Shown here: one piece after another, positions 25,401 to 40,400 of the stretch
Numbering within the stretch: the first letter of the stretch is position 1
How the letters are laid out: each line of letters starts with the position of its first letter
Assembly (NCBI GenBank): GCA_002633005.1
Contig: NMRA01000104.1
Coordinates: 206,070-268,069, forward strand
Length of the DNA stretch: 62,000 nucleotides
Origin: Phoronis australis
Lineage: Eukaryota; Phoronida; Phoronidae
Direction: 5' to 3'
The notes under the pieces: generated by a model
Databases searched by the model: none
Told to the model about the DNA's origin: nothing
Seen by the model: only the letters and a program-made list of their open reading frames with translations
Made by a program: the position numbers and the translations under genes

Positions 25401-28400
25401 TAGCTATGTGTCGTCAGCTGAGATCTGGAAACCCTTGCAGAAGTGCTTTGTAAGTTTGACTTAGTTGGCAAAATTACTGTACTCGTTCAAGCCCACAGTT
25501 TTTCTAATTGCTTAGTGTATAGATATAGCTCCACTTTGAGGTGAATGGGTCTAATTGCTTAGTGTATGGTTGATCGCGATTTGCTCGTGGTCAGAATGTT
25601 ATTATGGATCTCTTCAACTTACGTGTTATGTTGCTTTACTGTCCAGACTACTCAAAAGTCCAGATGGCCGGCCGGCGTTTCTTAGTGAACGGGACTTCAT
25701 GTATCATCGAGATATGATGGACAGACTCATCAATATTATGGCTGTTGTCGGTTTCACCAGAGATGTAAGTAGTCTCTGCTTCCTGTGGCACTTGTCAGTC
25801 TTCAACTGATGTCTTTCAGTAAAACCTTTTTGTCAGATAGATCTGTAGTCACGGTAATTCTTACCTCACAGAATTAGAATAAACAAGGAAGTGAAATACC
25901 TCATGTTCACTAGACCACACTGGTAGACCTTGAGTAACAACTCGTGTTTCACTAAACCACACTGGTAGACCTTGAGTAAGAACTCGTGTTTCACTAGACC
26001 ACACTGGTAGACCATGAACAAGATCTCTTGCTCCACTGAACCACAGTCAGTAGATCTTAAATACAGGTTCATGCTCATGGAAAATACACTACAAGTAAGT
26101 CTGTAATCATTATCATGACAATGATCAGTATGAGCATGGATTAGTAATTATTGTATTGTCTATCTATTAAACACAGCTATATCATATTTGTAATCAGTTT
26201 TTTTCTTCAAGAAAGGTCGCTGCCTTATTTGTTCGTGATTATTGAATTGTTGTAGGAAACCAACATGATATTTGCTCTGCTTGCCTGTGTTCTGCACATT
26301 GGAGACATCTCATTTGAATATGATAATGATACTGATGGCGTCTACATCGTCAATGAACATGTGCTGGATATTGGTAACGTTTACTTACTGGATTATATGT
26401 TTAAATTAAATATCACTGTTTTTGCTAAATGTTTTCATGTCTTCTTAAAACTTGTCATTTACAGAATGTACATAGTTCATGAAGAAAATAACGTGTCATG
26501 ATTCTCTTATCAGTTTACTTGGGCAATCTCTACTTATTAAACTGTAAAGGTCTCCTTTAAGCCATCAATACACAGGCTACGATTGTATTTAGCTTGGACA
26601 ACAAATGTTAACTTAAGTAACTTTGTACTTCTAGATGTTTGTTATCATCTTATCTACTAGTTGATTAATGAATTTCCCATAGATGTCACTTATGATGTCT
26701 GAATAGATTTAGAGCTGAAAGCAGTTGATCAGCGTGGGGGCGTTCATGAGATAAGGGACCCACGTGATTACCTAATGAAGGGACCCACGTGACTAACTGA
26801 ATGCAGGGAAGGTCCCTTGTTTTACTTGTGCCCCGTAATGAGTTTCCAGTAGTAGTATAGTACTTGCCACCTCCGTGTCTATTATTAAAACCCTTGGTGA
26901 AGATGGCCTCCTTGGTGCCTCTTTTGAACAAGTTCTTGTCCCAACCCAAAGTTTCAACATTCATAATCGAACTTGTGATCATTTGCTTGCAAGTGTCTGT
27001 TCACTGCCAATGAGATACCTTCCCCCACATTCCTTCTGTGTTACTGCTTCTGTGGTGGTTGTGGAATTACCTCCATATACTCCCCCTTTATCATCCAAAC
27101 CACTAAGGATCATTCTTGTGAAATTTCATAGATGTGTTCACGTTGAGATGAGCACGGATTGATCTGCTGTTTTGAGTTGTCCTAAGTTTGAAACAGCTCT
27201 GTACTTTCGATATATATTGGATTGTGCTTATATGGGTGAAAAATGGGCTTCAGATTGGTTGTCACGGTTACGCAATTTTGTTGGGTATATTTATGTTTTT
27301 TTAATATTAATTGCTTTCTGTATTTTTGTATTTTCAGTATCTGAACTGTTGGATGTAAGGCCGGAATCTCTTGCTACTGTTATGATATGCAATATAAACA
27401 TTTTGAGAGGTAATTTGTCCTTATTAGAACATTAACCTAGTTTTTTATTTGGAACAATTTTTGATTTTCTCTTCCAACAATGTGTCAGCCACAAGTGTCA
27501 CAATCACATTTTCTTGTGACCTATTGATAGTTTGTCTATCTTTTGTACTTCTGTTTACATCGGATTGTTTTGTAACCTCTACTTTTGAAGTTGACAAGGA
27601 ATTCTTGATTTTCCAAGTTAGTTTACTTTTAACATTAACTCCTTGGTTGGTGTTATGTGAAATTCCCCTGTCTAGTGCAGAATGCCAGTTGCCTGTGGCT
27701 CAGTGGTAATGCCACATGGTGTGTTTAGCTTCAATCAGACAGGATGTTACAGCTAAAGGTAATTCTGAGCGGAGTAGTAGTTTTGTTATAACAAAGTATT
27801 GGGTATGTCATTGATAGGTGAAAGGATTGTGACTCTCAAGAATGTTCATCAAGCCAAAGATGGTCGGGACGCGCTTGCTAAAGCCCTGTATGCTCGACTG
27901 TTTGGCTGGATAGTTCACACCATCAATAAGATGCTGTTCCCTAGCATGCGGTAAGTGTACTCACTTGAACTCGTTTGTAATCTCAAGACCAGTGTAACAA
28001 AACATGAGTCAATGTTTCTTTTAACTATGAAGCACAATACTGGGTTAATGTCACATGACTAAAAGATGCCCATCAAGAACCTCCCAGTAAAGAACTTGAA
28101 GCAGTTGCTAACCTTTGTGGGCATTTTTTTCAAATGTATTCACATTTTCCATTTTTATCCTGTATTTCTTTAAATTTGTGTGCCAAATTGGTGAGATGCT
28201 TGAGGCGACTTCTATTCAACATGGTAGATTTTTTGACAACCAGTCTAAAGTCTTTTTGACACTTTTAACTATTTTGAACATCAATTCATCACCGAGGGAA
28301 TCACGTCTCTATCAGATTAATTTTTTATTTTCCCTTGAACTATGGACATAACGAACAATAGTGTGTTGATGAAACATAAAAGGACCTCTCAAAGGTTGAT

Positions 28401-31400
28401 AATTTTCTTCACGTTTTACTACGGTAGATGCATATTTAGGCCCATGTTTCAATATGCAAAACAGCACCTGCGTCTGTGTATAGCCCAGTAACAAAATTTT
28501 GAAACGACATGGCAGTGAAACTTGATTTATCCATTACAAAACATTTATCTATATCCAATTTAACCTTAACAGTTTTTGAAATGAAAAGTGCTAAAAATGC
28601 ACAAATGACCCAAAAATCCAATTTAATATTATGTGAACATAAACATGGAAAACCCAACTACTCTCGGATACATGAAACTTGGGCACTTATGAAACTCAAA
28701 TACAAAAAATTGTCATTGGACAAATACTCTATTTCGGATACACGCCCATGGGCCTAAGTATACACATCTATATAATTATTTAAGGTTATGTAGGACCCTA
28801 TAAAAATTTCAAATTTGGCCAACTTCACTACATCAGATCTCAGAAATGACCTATTAGATTCAGATGAAACTTTCTGGTACTATGGTCTTGCTGCACTGGT
28901 CTCCAAAACGGTATTTGCAATTATTGTTTTTGAAATGTTCCACTTTGACATGAGAGGTTATCGAAATATAGGACTGTCGTGATTTTCATCAGAAAACTAA
29001 AAAATTACCTGAAATGAAAACGAAATGACAATTTAAAAAAATTAACAGCATTTTGTAGATTTAATCTCGAGCATTTATATTTCAAAAAAAATTTGGTCAA
29101 TAATTTTCTGGCTCCTGTTTTTGATACCATAGTTTTCTAGTTTTCCTATTAATGTTTTTTTCATTGTAAATTTTACTACAGACATGGTCACGTGACAGAT
29201 TCATGAAATAAAAATTCAAATTTTGCTGGCTTTTTAGTGTCAGAGGATGCAAAATTTTACTGACAGTTAAATTCGTTTTGTACATATTTGACTAAATACA
29301 CAAACTTGTCAATAAGGTCCTACGTAACCTTTATTGTTTAATCATTCGCATGTTTACCAACTTCTACCATTTATCTTCGTCTCATCGTAGTGGTGACATT
29401 TTTGTGAACATCTTGTTGTGGAAAATCAGCTGCTGCACAGTTGTATGTTGCGGTTGATTATTTAACAAGCATTCGTTTGTTTGATTGTTTGCATTTGTCA
29501 GATTTCGAGATGGTTGTGTTGGAATACTGGACATAGCTGGCTTTGAGAACTTCCAGCACAACAGCTTTGAACAGATGTGCATTAACGTGACCAACGAACA
29601 GTTACAGTTCTTTTTCAACCAACACATCTTTGCTTGGGAGATGGAGGAATACAACAGAGAGGGCATTAAAGGGACACATGTGGGCTTTGAGAACAACAGA
29701 CCTCTGTTGGATATGTTCCTTGATGTAAGAGTGCAACTGTCTTCTGGTTGAATGTACTGTTGGTATACACCGCATTCTCGCAGTGACCTTTCTCTTTTAA
29801 GGTTTTAAAAACAATGCATTTTGCGCTTAAATACAGCGCAAAGCGTGATTTTTTCCGCGTACCTCATTATATTCTTGTCTCAAACCTAAAAAGAGGCTCA
29901 CTACTAAAATGGCGACTGTGTGAATAAGGCTTATATGGCGTGGCTTTTAAGCCGTTTTTATGTGCTTACATACAGTACAAAACTGTTTCAAAATGACATG
30001 GAATTCCCTGTCATGACGGCTGTGCAGAAGCTGAATTCATTGTCAGAGTTGTCTCCCTTTATGACTGAGAAAGAAGGGGAATTAACAGGAAAGTTAGAAT
30101 AAGCCATTATGTGATTAGACTTTGCCTCCCTAATAATTATTATTAGTGGTTTTTGATGTTAACAAAATTCATGGTCATGACAGGAGAAGGGTATTTTGTG
30201 TGATTACTTTTGTCCTGTACTGTGTTATACATTGTGTGGGTGCAAATTACTGTCATCTCTGTCTGGGCGTCTGGCGTCCACTGTTAACTCTTTTTAGGAT
30301 CTTAATGAGATATAGCTGTCAATGTGTTCCTATGAAGCTGATGACAGATGACCACTGATTTCAGACCGATCCAGCTACTGCTGTGCCCCCTTGTGGCAAT
30401 TGCCTCAGTATCTTTAGAGTTTCTTAATGTATTTTCATGAAATTTAGCAAATAGGAGTCAACTGCCTTCCTTTTTTCGGATGGATTTGATGTACTCTGCG
30501 CCACATAGTGGACAGTCCGTTTTTGCTGTTTATTGTGAAATTTTGTGAGTGTTCTATTAATTTGATGTCGGCATCCCAAGACATTTGGAGGCCTCTCACT
30601 ACTGCTGTGCCCCTAGTAGCAAGTTTAGTTTTTATGTTTTACCTCTATCATCAGACTTCCGTGTGGTTTTTCAGGAAATTTGACAAACCAGTTTCAATTA
30701 TGAAGACAGCAGCACCATCCAATTTTGGGATGGATTTGATGTGTTCTGCCCCACCTATTAGCCACGTTATTTGCGAGTCGTTTATCACTGTATACAGCAA
30801 ACTGATCACTGTGTCATTATGAAAATTACCAGATGTATTCCTACTGACAAGAGCTCAACTGGCATGGATTTTCAGACGAGTCCAACTACTGTGGTGCCCC
30901 CTTGTGACATTTTTTTGCATCTGCGGCTTGGCTGTATCTCTTTAACCCCCTTTGCAAGCTTGACAAGTTTATTCCTAATAACTTGACTACAGATGGACAG
31001 ATCGCACTATCAGTTTTCCTCCTAATGTTTTATCCATGTTTGCCTCTGTAATCTTTGAAGTTCCTTGACGGATTGTCATGAAATTTGGCAAATAATTTTA
31101 TATTTGGGAGATGACAACCTTTTCCCATTTTTGGACAGGTTTGTTGTATTCTGCGCCATCTAATGATCATTGTTCTGGTACTAATAAGCCAACCTAGAAG
31201 CGTATTGTTAGCGGTGCAGTCGTGGGTGCATTTCAGCGTTCCGTATTCCTCTTGTTACATGTTTTCCATGTCCATATTAAGCAGTTGGTGATATCCATCT
31301 TATTCTACACTTTGACTGTTCTACCTTAGTGCTGGTTACAAGGCTTGGAAATTTCCGTGCAAACGCGGATTTCCGCTTTTTTCAAATGTTGTGTCCGCGT

Positions 31401-34400
31401 ATTTTATTATATTTCCGTGTAAAAAAAATCGGATTTGATATAAAATTTCTGCGGCAGATTCCTTTCTTACCGCTGCGTTGCCGATGACTTTCACCTCGAA
31501 AAGCGGAAGTTGCTCTTTATGTTTCGGAGGAACGTAAATTGTCAACATTGCCGGGGCATCTGGGATAGCGTGGTTAATTTTTCAATAGTGTCTCGTGTTA
31601 TTGTAAAACCACGGGAGGGCGGGCGAGCTGACTCATGGTTGTGGAGGTGGTACCGTTTTTTTAGTCCTCCCGATTTTTTGTCGGCAAAAAAGGTCCACAC
31701 CGGCTATTCCGAGGGCCGGGAAGCGCGCATGTTTTGGGCCGTAAAAGTTTCCGCGTTTTTCGTCATTGGTCATTCCAAGCCCTGTGGTTAACATAGGACA
31801 TGTGTTAGTAAACACTCAACATGTGTTGAGTTGTCTCATAGAATGTATGTTTAGGATAGTTTTTAGTCTCTGACACTTTCTTCTTTGTGTTTTTGTTGTC
31901 CAACTCTTGTCCTTGGTCATGTTTTATGGTATTCCCTATTACAGAAACCAGTGGGTCTGTTCTCCTTGTTGGATGAGGAGAGTAAGTTCCCTAGAGCCAC
32001 AGACGCCTCACTTTTGGAGAAACTCAAGAAACAGTTAGTCAAGAACCAGTGTTTTATTAAAGGCAAAGGGAAGGATCCTGTCTTTGCAATAAAACACTAT
32101 GCTGGCCATGTAAGTATCCAGCAAACATGTTTATGTCTGGTCAGCATGCCAACAGATGGCGTGCTGACCAGACATAAAAATGTTTGATATCCAATTGTAT
32201 TATATCGTAGCATTCATGAATTCCTAGAAATGGCTGATATTAATTCATATTATAAAAGCCGTGTATGATAAATTGTGAGGAATCAAAATTGACTGTGTAG
32301 TGTATCTTGGTGTTCAGTATAAGCCTGATGTAATAGTCTTCATACTTTTAGTTGTTATGTCTTATTTAGTTGATGACTGTTCACGCTCTGTGGCTGATTC
32401 AGAATTAGACAAACTGTATACACCACCTGTAACATGGGCAGCTTGCAATGTTTAACTTAAATGAGCATGGCATATTTATAGAATGGTCCCCCTCTACTCG
32501 TAATAGTGTATCTTTTGAATGTTTTAAAAGTGCTTTAAAATATCAGACAAAGTGCTAAACTTAAGTTTGCAATTACTTTCCACAGCTATTAACTCTTGTC
32601 AATTGTATTCCCTGTGAACATTTTTAACATGATGTTGGTAATGGCTGTTTGTGTGTGGAAGTTTGGCTTTGTGTTGTAAGAAGTTTGTTTTTGTGTTGTA
32701 GAAAGTTTGGCCTTGTGTTGTAGGTGGTATATGACTGTAGAAGGTTTTTAGAAAAAAATCGCGATACATTGAGCGTCAATATAGTTGACTGCATGAAGGA
32801 TAGCGATAGTCAAATTGTGAGTGATCTGTTCACAGCCAAAGTTGGTGACACCGGAACACTTGAACTGAAGTAAGTAATGTTATATGATCGTGTTAATAGT
32901 TGCCGTAGTAAGGTAGTCTGTGTTGGCTTTGTACTATGGTTTGTGACCGATAAAGCTGTGTTGTAAAAGTATGCTTGGCTGTGATAGCAAGGGATTTTGT
33001 TTTTGTGTTTGAATCCTTATACCCGTGTATTGTTGTTTGTGCTTACTGGATTGTGTGTGTTTGTTTATGCGAAATTATCTAGTATCAGTAGTTGTGTGAT
33101 CAGGTGCCAGTGTCATGTTAAGTTGCAATCCAGCTGTTGATGCTGATTTTCTTGGTTTGTGCCTGCTTTTAGTCCAAATGCTCCATCTAGAAGCAAGAAG
33201 TCCATATTGCAATGTAAAGACCCCAATAGAAGAACAGAGAGTCTGTCACGAAAGACTGGCAAGAAGATGAAAGAACGGTTAGTGGTTATCTCCAAATATA
33301 TGTGTGTGCAGTGGGTATCCTTATTGCAACCATTGAAGGACTCGGTAATGAGTGACAGTGTTCTTTTATCTGATGTTTATGTTGCCAGCATATAGTAAAA
33401 ATTGACAGACAAAATGACCCAGAATTCCGTGTCGTGATGGCTGTGGGCACATGGAATTCCGTAGCTAGCTGTTATGGTGTCTGAGTAAAAATGAAATTCG
33501 CCATCAGGGTCATGACTGGTTATTACCCTTCATGATGGGGAAACATTATTTTGTCTGATTATTTTTGCCATGCTTTGAATTTCAAAACCTGTGTTTCATT
33601 TGTTAGTTATTTGTCATTTAACACAGGACTGTTGTTTTATTTTCAAATATCTAAATCAGTACCAAACTGATGACTATTATTAAGAGTGCTCCTGCGCAAA
33701 GATTCAGACTACCATCACCATGTACTAATTTTCTGTTGTATATTTCAGGGCCAAAAACCAAGCTGCAGCCGACGCTCTTGCATCCCAGTCCCTAACAGCA
33801 GGCAGTCAGTTCAGGGTATGACCTCTAGAATACTTCCACCTCCATGAGTAATTTGTCCCATAAGCTGTTGTACAGTTGTTGATTCAAGGTGATCTCATCA
33901 GTTTTGCTGTTCACATAATGTCACCCTTTATGTGTCATGCCCTGGTAAGACTGCAGTTTATTAATAACATCATCCAGAAAGTCTGACTCTCCAGGAAGTT
34001 TGCTATGTGACCTTCCAGTATAACCAACTTCACTAACACCTTTTTTCAAGTGTGATGTTCATTCTGTTGCAGTAAAGTTGTGTATAACCTTGTCCCAGAG
34101 ATCGTCAGGTATACCTATGCCTATAATAATTGATTTCAGAATTCCTTGACCGACCTTATGGACAAACTTCTGTCTGCCCAGCCCCAGTTTATTCGTTGCA
34201 TCAAACCAAACAATGTGAAGCGCCCTCAAACATTTGTGCCTGACATTGTTTTACTACAACTTCGCTACACGGGAGTTCTGGAGACCATTCGTATTCGTCG
34301 CCTAGGTTACCCTACCAGGTTACCTTTTTATGAGTTCATACGCAGGTGAGACTCCTAGAGGTTGAGGTTCTGTGTTTCATTATTGATCAGTGCATAGTAG

Positions 34401-37400
34401 ATACTTGTGCTAGCTGTTCGATTTCTGGTTCATGTTTTTGTACATCATATGAGCAGGTAATAAGTTCTCGTTTGCTTTGTTTTATATACTCATATTCGAT
34501 GTTACCTGTCTGGTTGCATAGCGACTGATTTCTGAAACTTCTGTCTTCTTCAGGTATAAATACATTGCATTTCCTCTGACTGCGCATCTGGATGCTGTTC
34601 CCTTAAACTGTTTCAAGATCATCTCAAAGGCCAAATTGCATGAGTGGGAGGTTGGCAAAAACAAGGTTAGGGCAATGAATGTATTTCTTCCTCGATTTCT
34701 TTCCTAATCATTGTTACAAATTCCGAGGAGACTTCCATGTATATGCGTCAAGTGTTATTCCTTCTGTGTCCCTAATTCCAAACAGCTTTCCTTCAAGAAT
34801 AAGAACTCTGCAGAATTCAGGTGGCACTGCGTCCTTTTACTCTAATGGTGTGTGTGTGCTTGCAGGTGTTCTTGAAATACTACCACACTGAACAGCTAGA
34901 CAATTTACTGGGCAGAATGGAAAAGCAAGTCACCACAGTCCAGAGATATGTCAGGGGCTATTTTGCCCGTAAGTACTTCAGACATCTGTGGCAAACTTCC
35001 TACAGACAGCGAGAGATGGTGAAGGGATTCAGTATGTGGATATCAGACGTGTCGGACAGTCTGTGTCATGCACAACACAGTCAGCGTAGGGCGGATAGTG
35101 AGAGGGTGAGTTGGATGTCATCTTATGTATACTGTCTTCATCAATTGCATTCACTGGCAGCTGTTATTATGCTCATTGGAAATTGTTTTTTCACACATGG
35201 AGAGTGACAGTGAAGTCTGATGAAATAAATAACTGAGCACTACTTCAACAGTCGCTTCATTGCCATGGCAATGAAGTTTTCTAAACAATTTGGTCAGTCC
35301 TGAATTACACGGCGGTAGAACTCTCCTTTGCCCGGAGTTAAGAAAGCGTTTGACTTGATTTGGAAATCAGGAACATTTTCGTGTCTCTCATTGTTGTCAA
35401 GAAGGCAAAGAATTTTAGATGAAGCATCCACAGGTATTTGCCCAGTTTATCAATTTAACTTTCTCCCGCCGGAGTAATACTTCATTGGCATTGGAAGGAC
35501 AAATAGAGTAATGCAACTGAGAAAAACTTGTAAAGAATCAAACAACAAATAACAATCATGCGAAACTGTAGTGGCACGAAAAAGATTCAGCAAATGTGCC
35601 TGACGGATGTTTATGTGTGTGGGTAAATACAGCGAGATTTGACTGTTGCTGCAGGAGGGGACTATTGGAAAACATTTTGCACAATGACTACTTGAATGTA
35701 ACAAAAGTTAACTCCCTCCATGACGTATTTAAGGGTTACTCTCCAGTAGATTTCACTAAATTGGTATTTTATCCTAACAATGGGTGCATTTATGACATCT
35801 GGGGTGAATTTAAGAAGAAGAAGAGGTGGCCACATTGAAGGTAGTTTGGGAAATTCTGGGTATGGCTGTGTGGATGTTACAATATCAGTTGAACAACTGG
35901 TTCTCTGTGAGATGAGAAAACACTTTAGTAACAACTGGCACTTTCAACACTACTGAGGTTTGATCTCAAATCAGCTGGGCACACACTTATAGAGTTGGGA
36001 AGACACTGCCCAAAAGCTTAAAATCACGTTCTTCATTTAACAAATTACATAACAGAGTGTTGAGTTGCTGTGCCTACATTTGCCTGATATAAATTGAATG
36101 GTGTCTGCATGGTTGCTACGGTAACAGGAAGACGAGCGTAAGAAGCAGGAATTGGAGATGAAACATTGGCAAGAGATCCAGCGACGGACACGTAGTGATG
36201 ATTACAACCGCATGCGTAATGAGCAGTACATCAGAGAACAGCAGCAACAGTGGAGACATGAAGGTCATGTGAAGGTCAGACATTGTGTGGATGTGTCAAA
36301 TAATCCATTTGCATTAAGTGTGTTTTGTGTATTTATTGCCCATGAGGCAGGGATGGAGAGAGGAAGAGAGAGAGTGAAAGAGAGAGGGAGGGAGGGCAAG
36401 AGGGAAAGAAGGAGGGAGGGACGGAGGGATGTAGGGATGGAGAGAGTGAGAAGAAAGCCGGAAATGGTCAGATATAGCGTGCCTGAATATTAAGAACCTA
36501 TTTTTTCCACTGAATAACTGGCATCGAACTGGTTCTCAAAATACGGACGTGTTATATCCGACTATTGCTAGAATGCCGATGGACAAACAGAAAGACAGGG
36601 TTTTAGCAGAGACTTGTTTAATTATCTGGGAGAAACAGAATAGGTGCAAGAGAACGTGCTTTTAGCAAAGACACTGAATGATGTAAAATGCATGTACAAC
36701 GATATTAACTGAATGTTATCTTAAGTGCTTTGGTTCAGTTATTTATGGCACTCACACTTACTAATAGTATATGCACTGTGGTAAACGTTACCTTATTCTT
36801 GTGTTGTGTTCTTTTCCTAGAGAAATATTAGTGAAGAAGTAACTATGATGCCAAATCAGAGGAGAACGCCTGTGTCACAGGTCATTGATGAGAGGTGGGT
36901 GAAGTGCTTGCATGTTGAAATGTGGTTTAATTAGTTTCTATGTAATTGTTTTTATTAAGCTCTACAAAGTGTCACTATTTTTATAGTTTTACACTTTAAA
37001 AGTTAACGACTCAAGCATTGTTCATAGTATTTCCATAATTGTGAAAAATGACCACCTATTTTTTGGGTGCCTTTTATTACACTATCTTGTTCAGATGTAT
37101 TTGACTGTTAGCATTGCCTAACACTGCATTCTATTGTATTATATTGTACTGTTGCAGGTACCAATATAATAGTCTACAATCTATCAAATCAGAAGTTAGT
37201 GAGTACAGTCACTATGCTCGCCAGTCTGTAGTGCAAGTTGTTCGACCTCCTGTGGACAAAATGACTTTTTATCAGGTTAGTCAGCATCCATTGTGAGTTA
37301 AGTCGCATAATTTTTGGTACTATTTGAGAACAAGCTTTGTACATGCTCAGCTGATAGATTTTTAAGACTCACAGCAAAACAGCAGAGTTTAGCTTAGCCA

Positions 37401-40400
37401 TTATGTTTTTGGGTAACCTTGTGCATCGAGGTTATGTAACACCTTATCGACTGGTCAGTGTGTTTTGCAAGGCTTGGAATTTTTCGTGGAAACGTGGATT
37501 TCCGCTTTTTTCAAATGTTCTGTCAGCGCATTTTATTATATTTCCGCTTAAAAAAAATCAGATTTGATATAAAATTTCCGCGGCAAAATCCTTTCTTACC
37601 GCAGCGTTGCCGACGACTTCCACCTCGAAAAGCGGAAGTTGCTCTTTATGTTTTGGAGGAACGTAAATTGTCAACATTGCCGGGGCATCTGGGATAGCGT
37701 GGTGGATTGTCAATGGCGTCCCGTGTGATTGTAAACCGCGGTGACAAATACTACGGCTCTGCAGCCAAAAATGTGTGAGGGTGGGAGTGGACAGACAAGC
37801 TAAAAAGACGCAGATGCATGCTACTGATGGTGGTAACATTTTTTCTTTTTTTTTTGGTCCTCCCGATTTTTGTCGGCGAAAGGTTCGCATCGACTATTTC
37901 AAGGCTGGGTAGCGCGCATGTTTTGGGCCGTAAAAGTTTCGGCGTTTTTTGTCATTGGTCATTCCAAGCCCTGGTTTTGAATGATGTTGCATTGTGTACA
38001 TTGGTGCAAACGAATAACGACCATGGAGGATCACATGGTTTTACGCATGGATGTGTCTTTAGCTTGATAGTAAACAACTGAGCTCATAGTAGTGTGACCC
38101 CTGTGAACCTGAATCGAGTAGTAGTTTGATTTGGACTCCAAATAACAATTTATGTAGGTTCCTGACCCTACATACGCGTACAATATAGCCTTTCGTATAC
38201 TTCACCTTTTGGTGGCTGATTGAATCCATCGCATGTTTGAACGTCAAAGTGATAGGACAATGCCCGTTATTATTTATGGAAATTCATCTCAAAGTCACTT
38301 TTGTACAGAAAGAATTATTATGATCAGTATTTTTAAGGTAGAAAGGTTAGAATTACCAAAATATAATGATCCCGTGATTAAAGGAAAATAGGAAATAGAT
38401 TGTCCAGGAGTTGATAGAGAAGAATTTTGTTAACTCAATTGATGTTATTCAGCACGATCACAGTCAGAAAATGTGATTTTCGTATTAGTGGTATGTAATG
38501 ATGTGCTACAGTTTGTGCACATTTCACACGTTGAGCTACATCACCACGTGTACAGTCATGTGATTTTGCCTGAAATTCTATGAAATGTAGACGAGCCAAT
38601 CAAAAGTAATGTGAGAAACAAGAGGTGAATGTTCCTTGAGAATTTTGAAAACGCTCACTCAGTCCTTGCATAAACAGTTTCTTTTCTTGTCATTGAATTG
38701 CTAAAACTTTATTTTGTGTAATACGTTCACTGCTTGTTAAACTAATTATACAGGCTCTGATTGATGAGTCGCTGGCTGAACAGAGAAAACTTCCACCGGA
38801 GTACTGGTGCAGAGTAGCATACATAGAGAGTTATACTGTTGTGGCCACCTTCAACATCCGATCACCAGAGTTTATTATTGATGGATCTATCACACCATTT
38901 GATGGTTACGTGTAAGTTATTTTGTATCACATATGTTTTTATTGTGCACTTTCTGTTCTTAAGTTCAACGTTCTTACATCTTGTTCTTTTTCACTCAGTT
39001 TTTTGACTGTCATCTGATATTAGTTTCATGATTTCAAGCTCAATTGTGTACAGAAATTGCATTTACCTTCGGCTGCCTTATAAAGTGCACTGAATTCTCC
39101 TCTCTTCAGAATTGGACTGAATTCTCTTCAAAATGCTCTGAGGGATGAAAAAACTAAGAGGATAATGGAGCACATAGGAAAGGTAACTAGTTTCTCTGTA
39201 TACAGGCAGTTGAAGCTAGAAGACAAGTTACAGAGCAAGCTCTGGACTACAGTTAGTGCATAGTTTAATTGTGTATATTTGGAATATTTAGTACTTGCTT
39301 CTTAAAAATTGTTTAGAAGAACTTCAATTCAATAAGAGGGCTTACTTACTAGGCAAATTTGTGTTTTCTGATTTGGAATGTTTTCCAGTTGGATTGCTTT
39401 GTATCGTATGCTACACAACGACAACAGTTACTACGACCTGTGATACAAGCAGTAACGACAACTACGTGATGTAGCCATGAAGATGATATCCGCTTATATT
39501 TTTCTGAAGCACCCAATATATTTGTGGTTTATTTCTCTCTCTGGAGGTTGTTTCAACAATCCAGTATTAACATTTAGCCACCCTTTATCGCCCTGGTTGC
39601 CAAAGAGTGGTGTGTATTTGTAGGGTGTATTGCTCAGACATGATCCGGAGGGTAATATCCAGGCAACACGGATTGGTAAGAACGACATTATAGTGAAGGG
39701 CTATCGAGACCCTGCTAAGAACAGTGTGTCTGCTGAGGTGGTGTTACAGATGGGTTATCTGAAGCAAGACGTTCCAACGAAGGTAACGAGCATTCTCTCA
39801 TTTTACTCACCGTCTTCTAAGTCTGCATCAAAAATGATTACAAGGGTCTGTTACATGGTGTGCCACATGTGCTCAGGTGAGCCCAGTGTACTGATCACTT
39901 AAAACTGAGCTGAGGAGTTGGCGGCCTGACTCAAGGGTCTCGCAGTGCCCCCCAGTGGGACTTGAACCCACTAGCTTGAGTAAAAGAAGTGGACACTTAT
40001 CCTATCAGGCCACACTGTCTGCATAATACAATCATTGCATTTGCTGTGGGGGATGTTTCATTGAAACATTGAGTAGTTTAACCGGTGTCTAGCAGTAGGT
40101 ACTGAAATAGCAACTAGTGTCCACTAATTTTAATGAAATGGTTAACATAAAGTTTAGCTCTTATTAGCTACAATACCAAAATATTTGTGTAGCTATAATG
40201 GACCAGACAATTACAGACTCTCATTCAACAAATCAGAACAACCCTGTGCATTTTTAACATGCTCATATTTGCACACTCTCATGCTGTTAGTGATAACACA
40301 TCCTTCAATACTTGGAGTTGTCTTGAGTCTTTCTCTGTTGGCTCTTAGTGCCGTCCAAACCAGCTGGCAACTTACTCTTAACAATCTTATTTCTAAAATC

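Noticed and set aside
25333-25441. Possible extra myosin exon after a CACACAG acceptor
   Set aside because: The myosin frame hits a stop after about a dozen codons, and exon 6 (ending 23711) joins exon 7 (starting 25647) perfectly in phase with matching motor sequence. It may at most be a poison exon.
31510-31791. Coding gene suggested by similar open frames at 31.5 kb and 37.6 kb
   Set aside because: Both lie inside copies of the same MITE and the frames are not kept between the copies.
36152-36493. 113-codon plus-strand frame rich in Arg and Glu
   Set aside because: Only its first part is myosin exon 19 (to 36274). The rest is read-through into a GA-rich intronic tract.
39389-39470. Open stretch after TTTTCCAG between myosin exons 23 and 24
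   Set aside because: It would interrupt HIGK/GVLL, the most conserved MH2 motif, and exons 23 and 24 join in frame without it.
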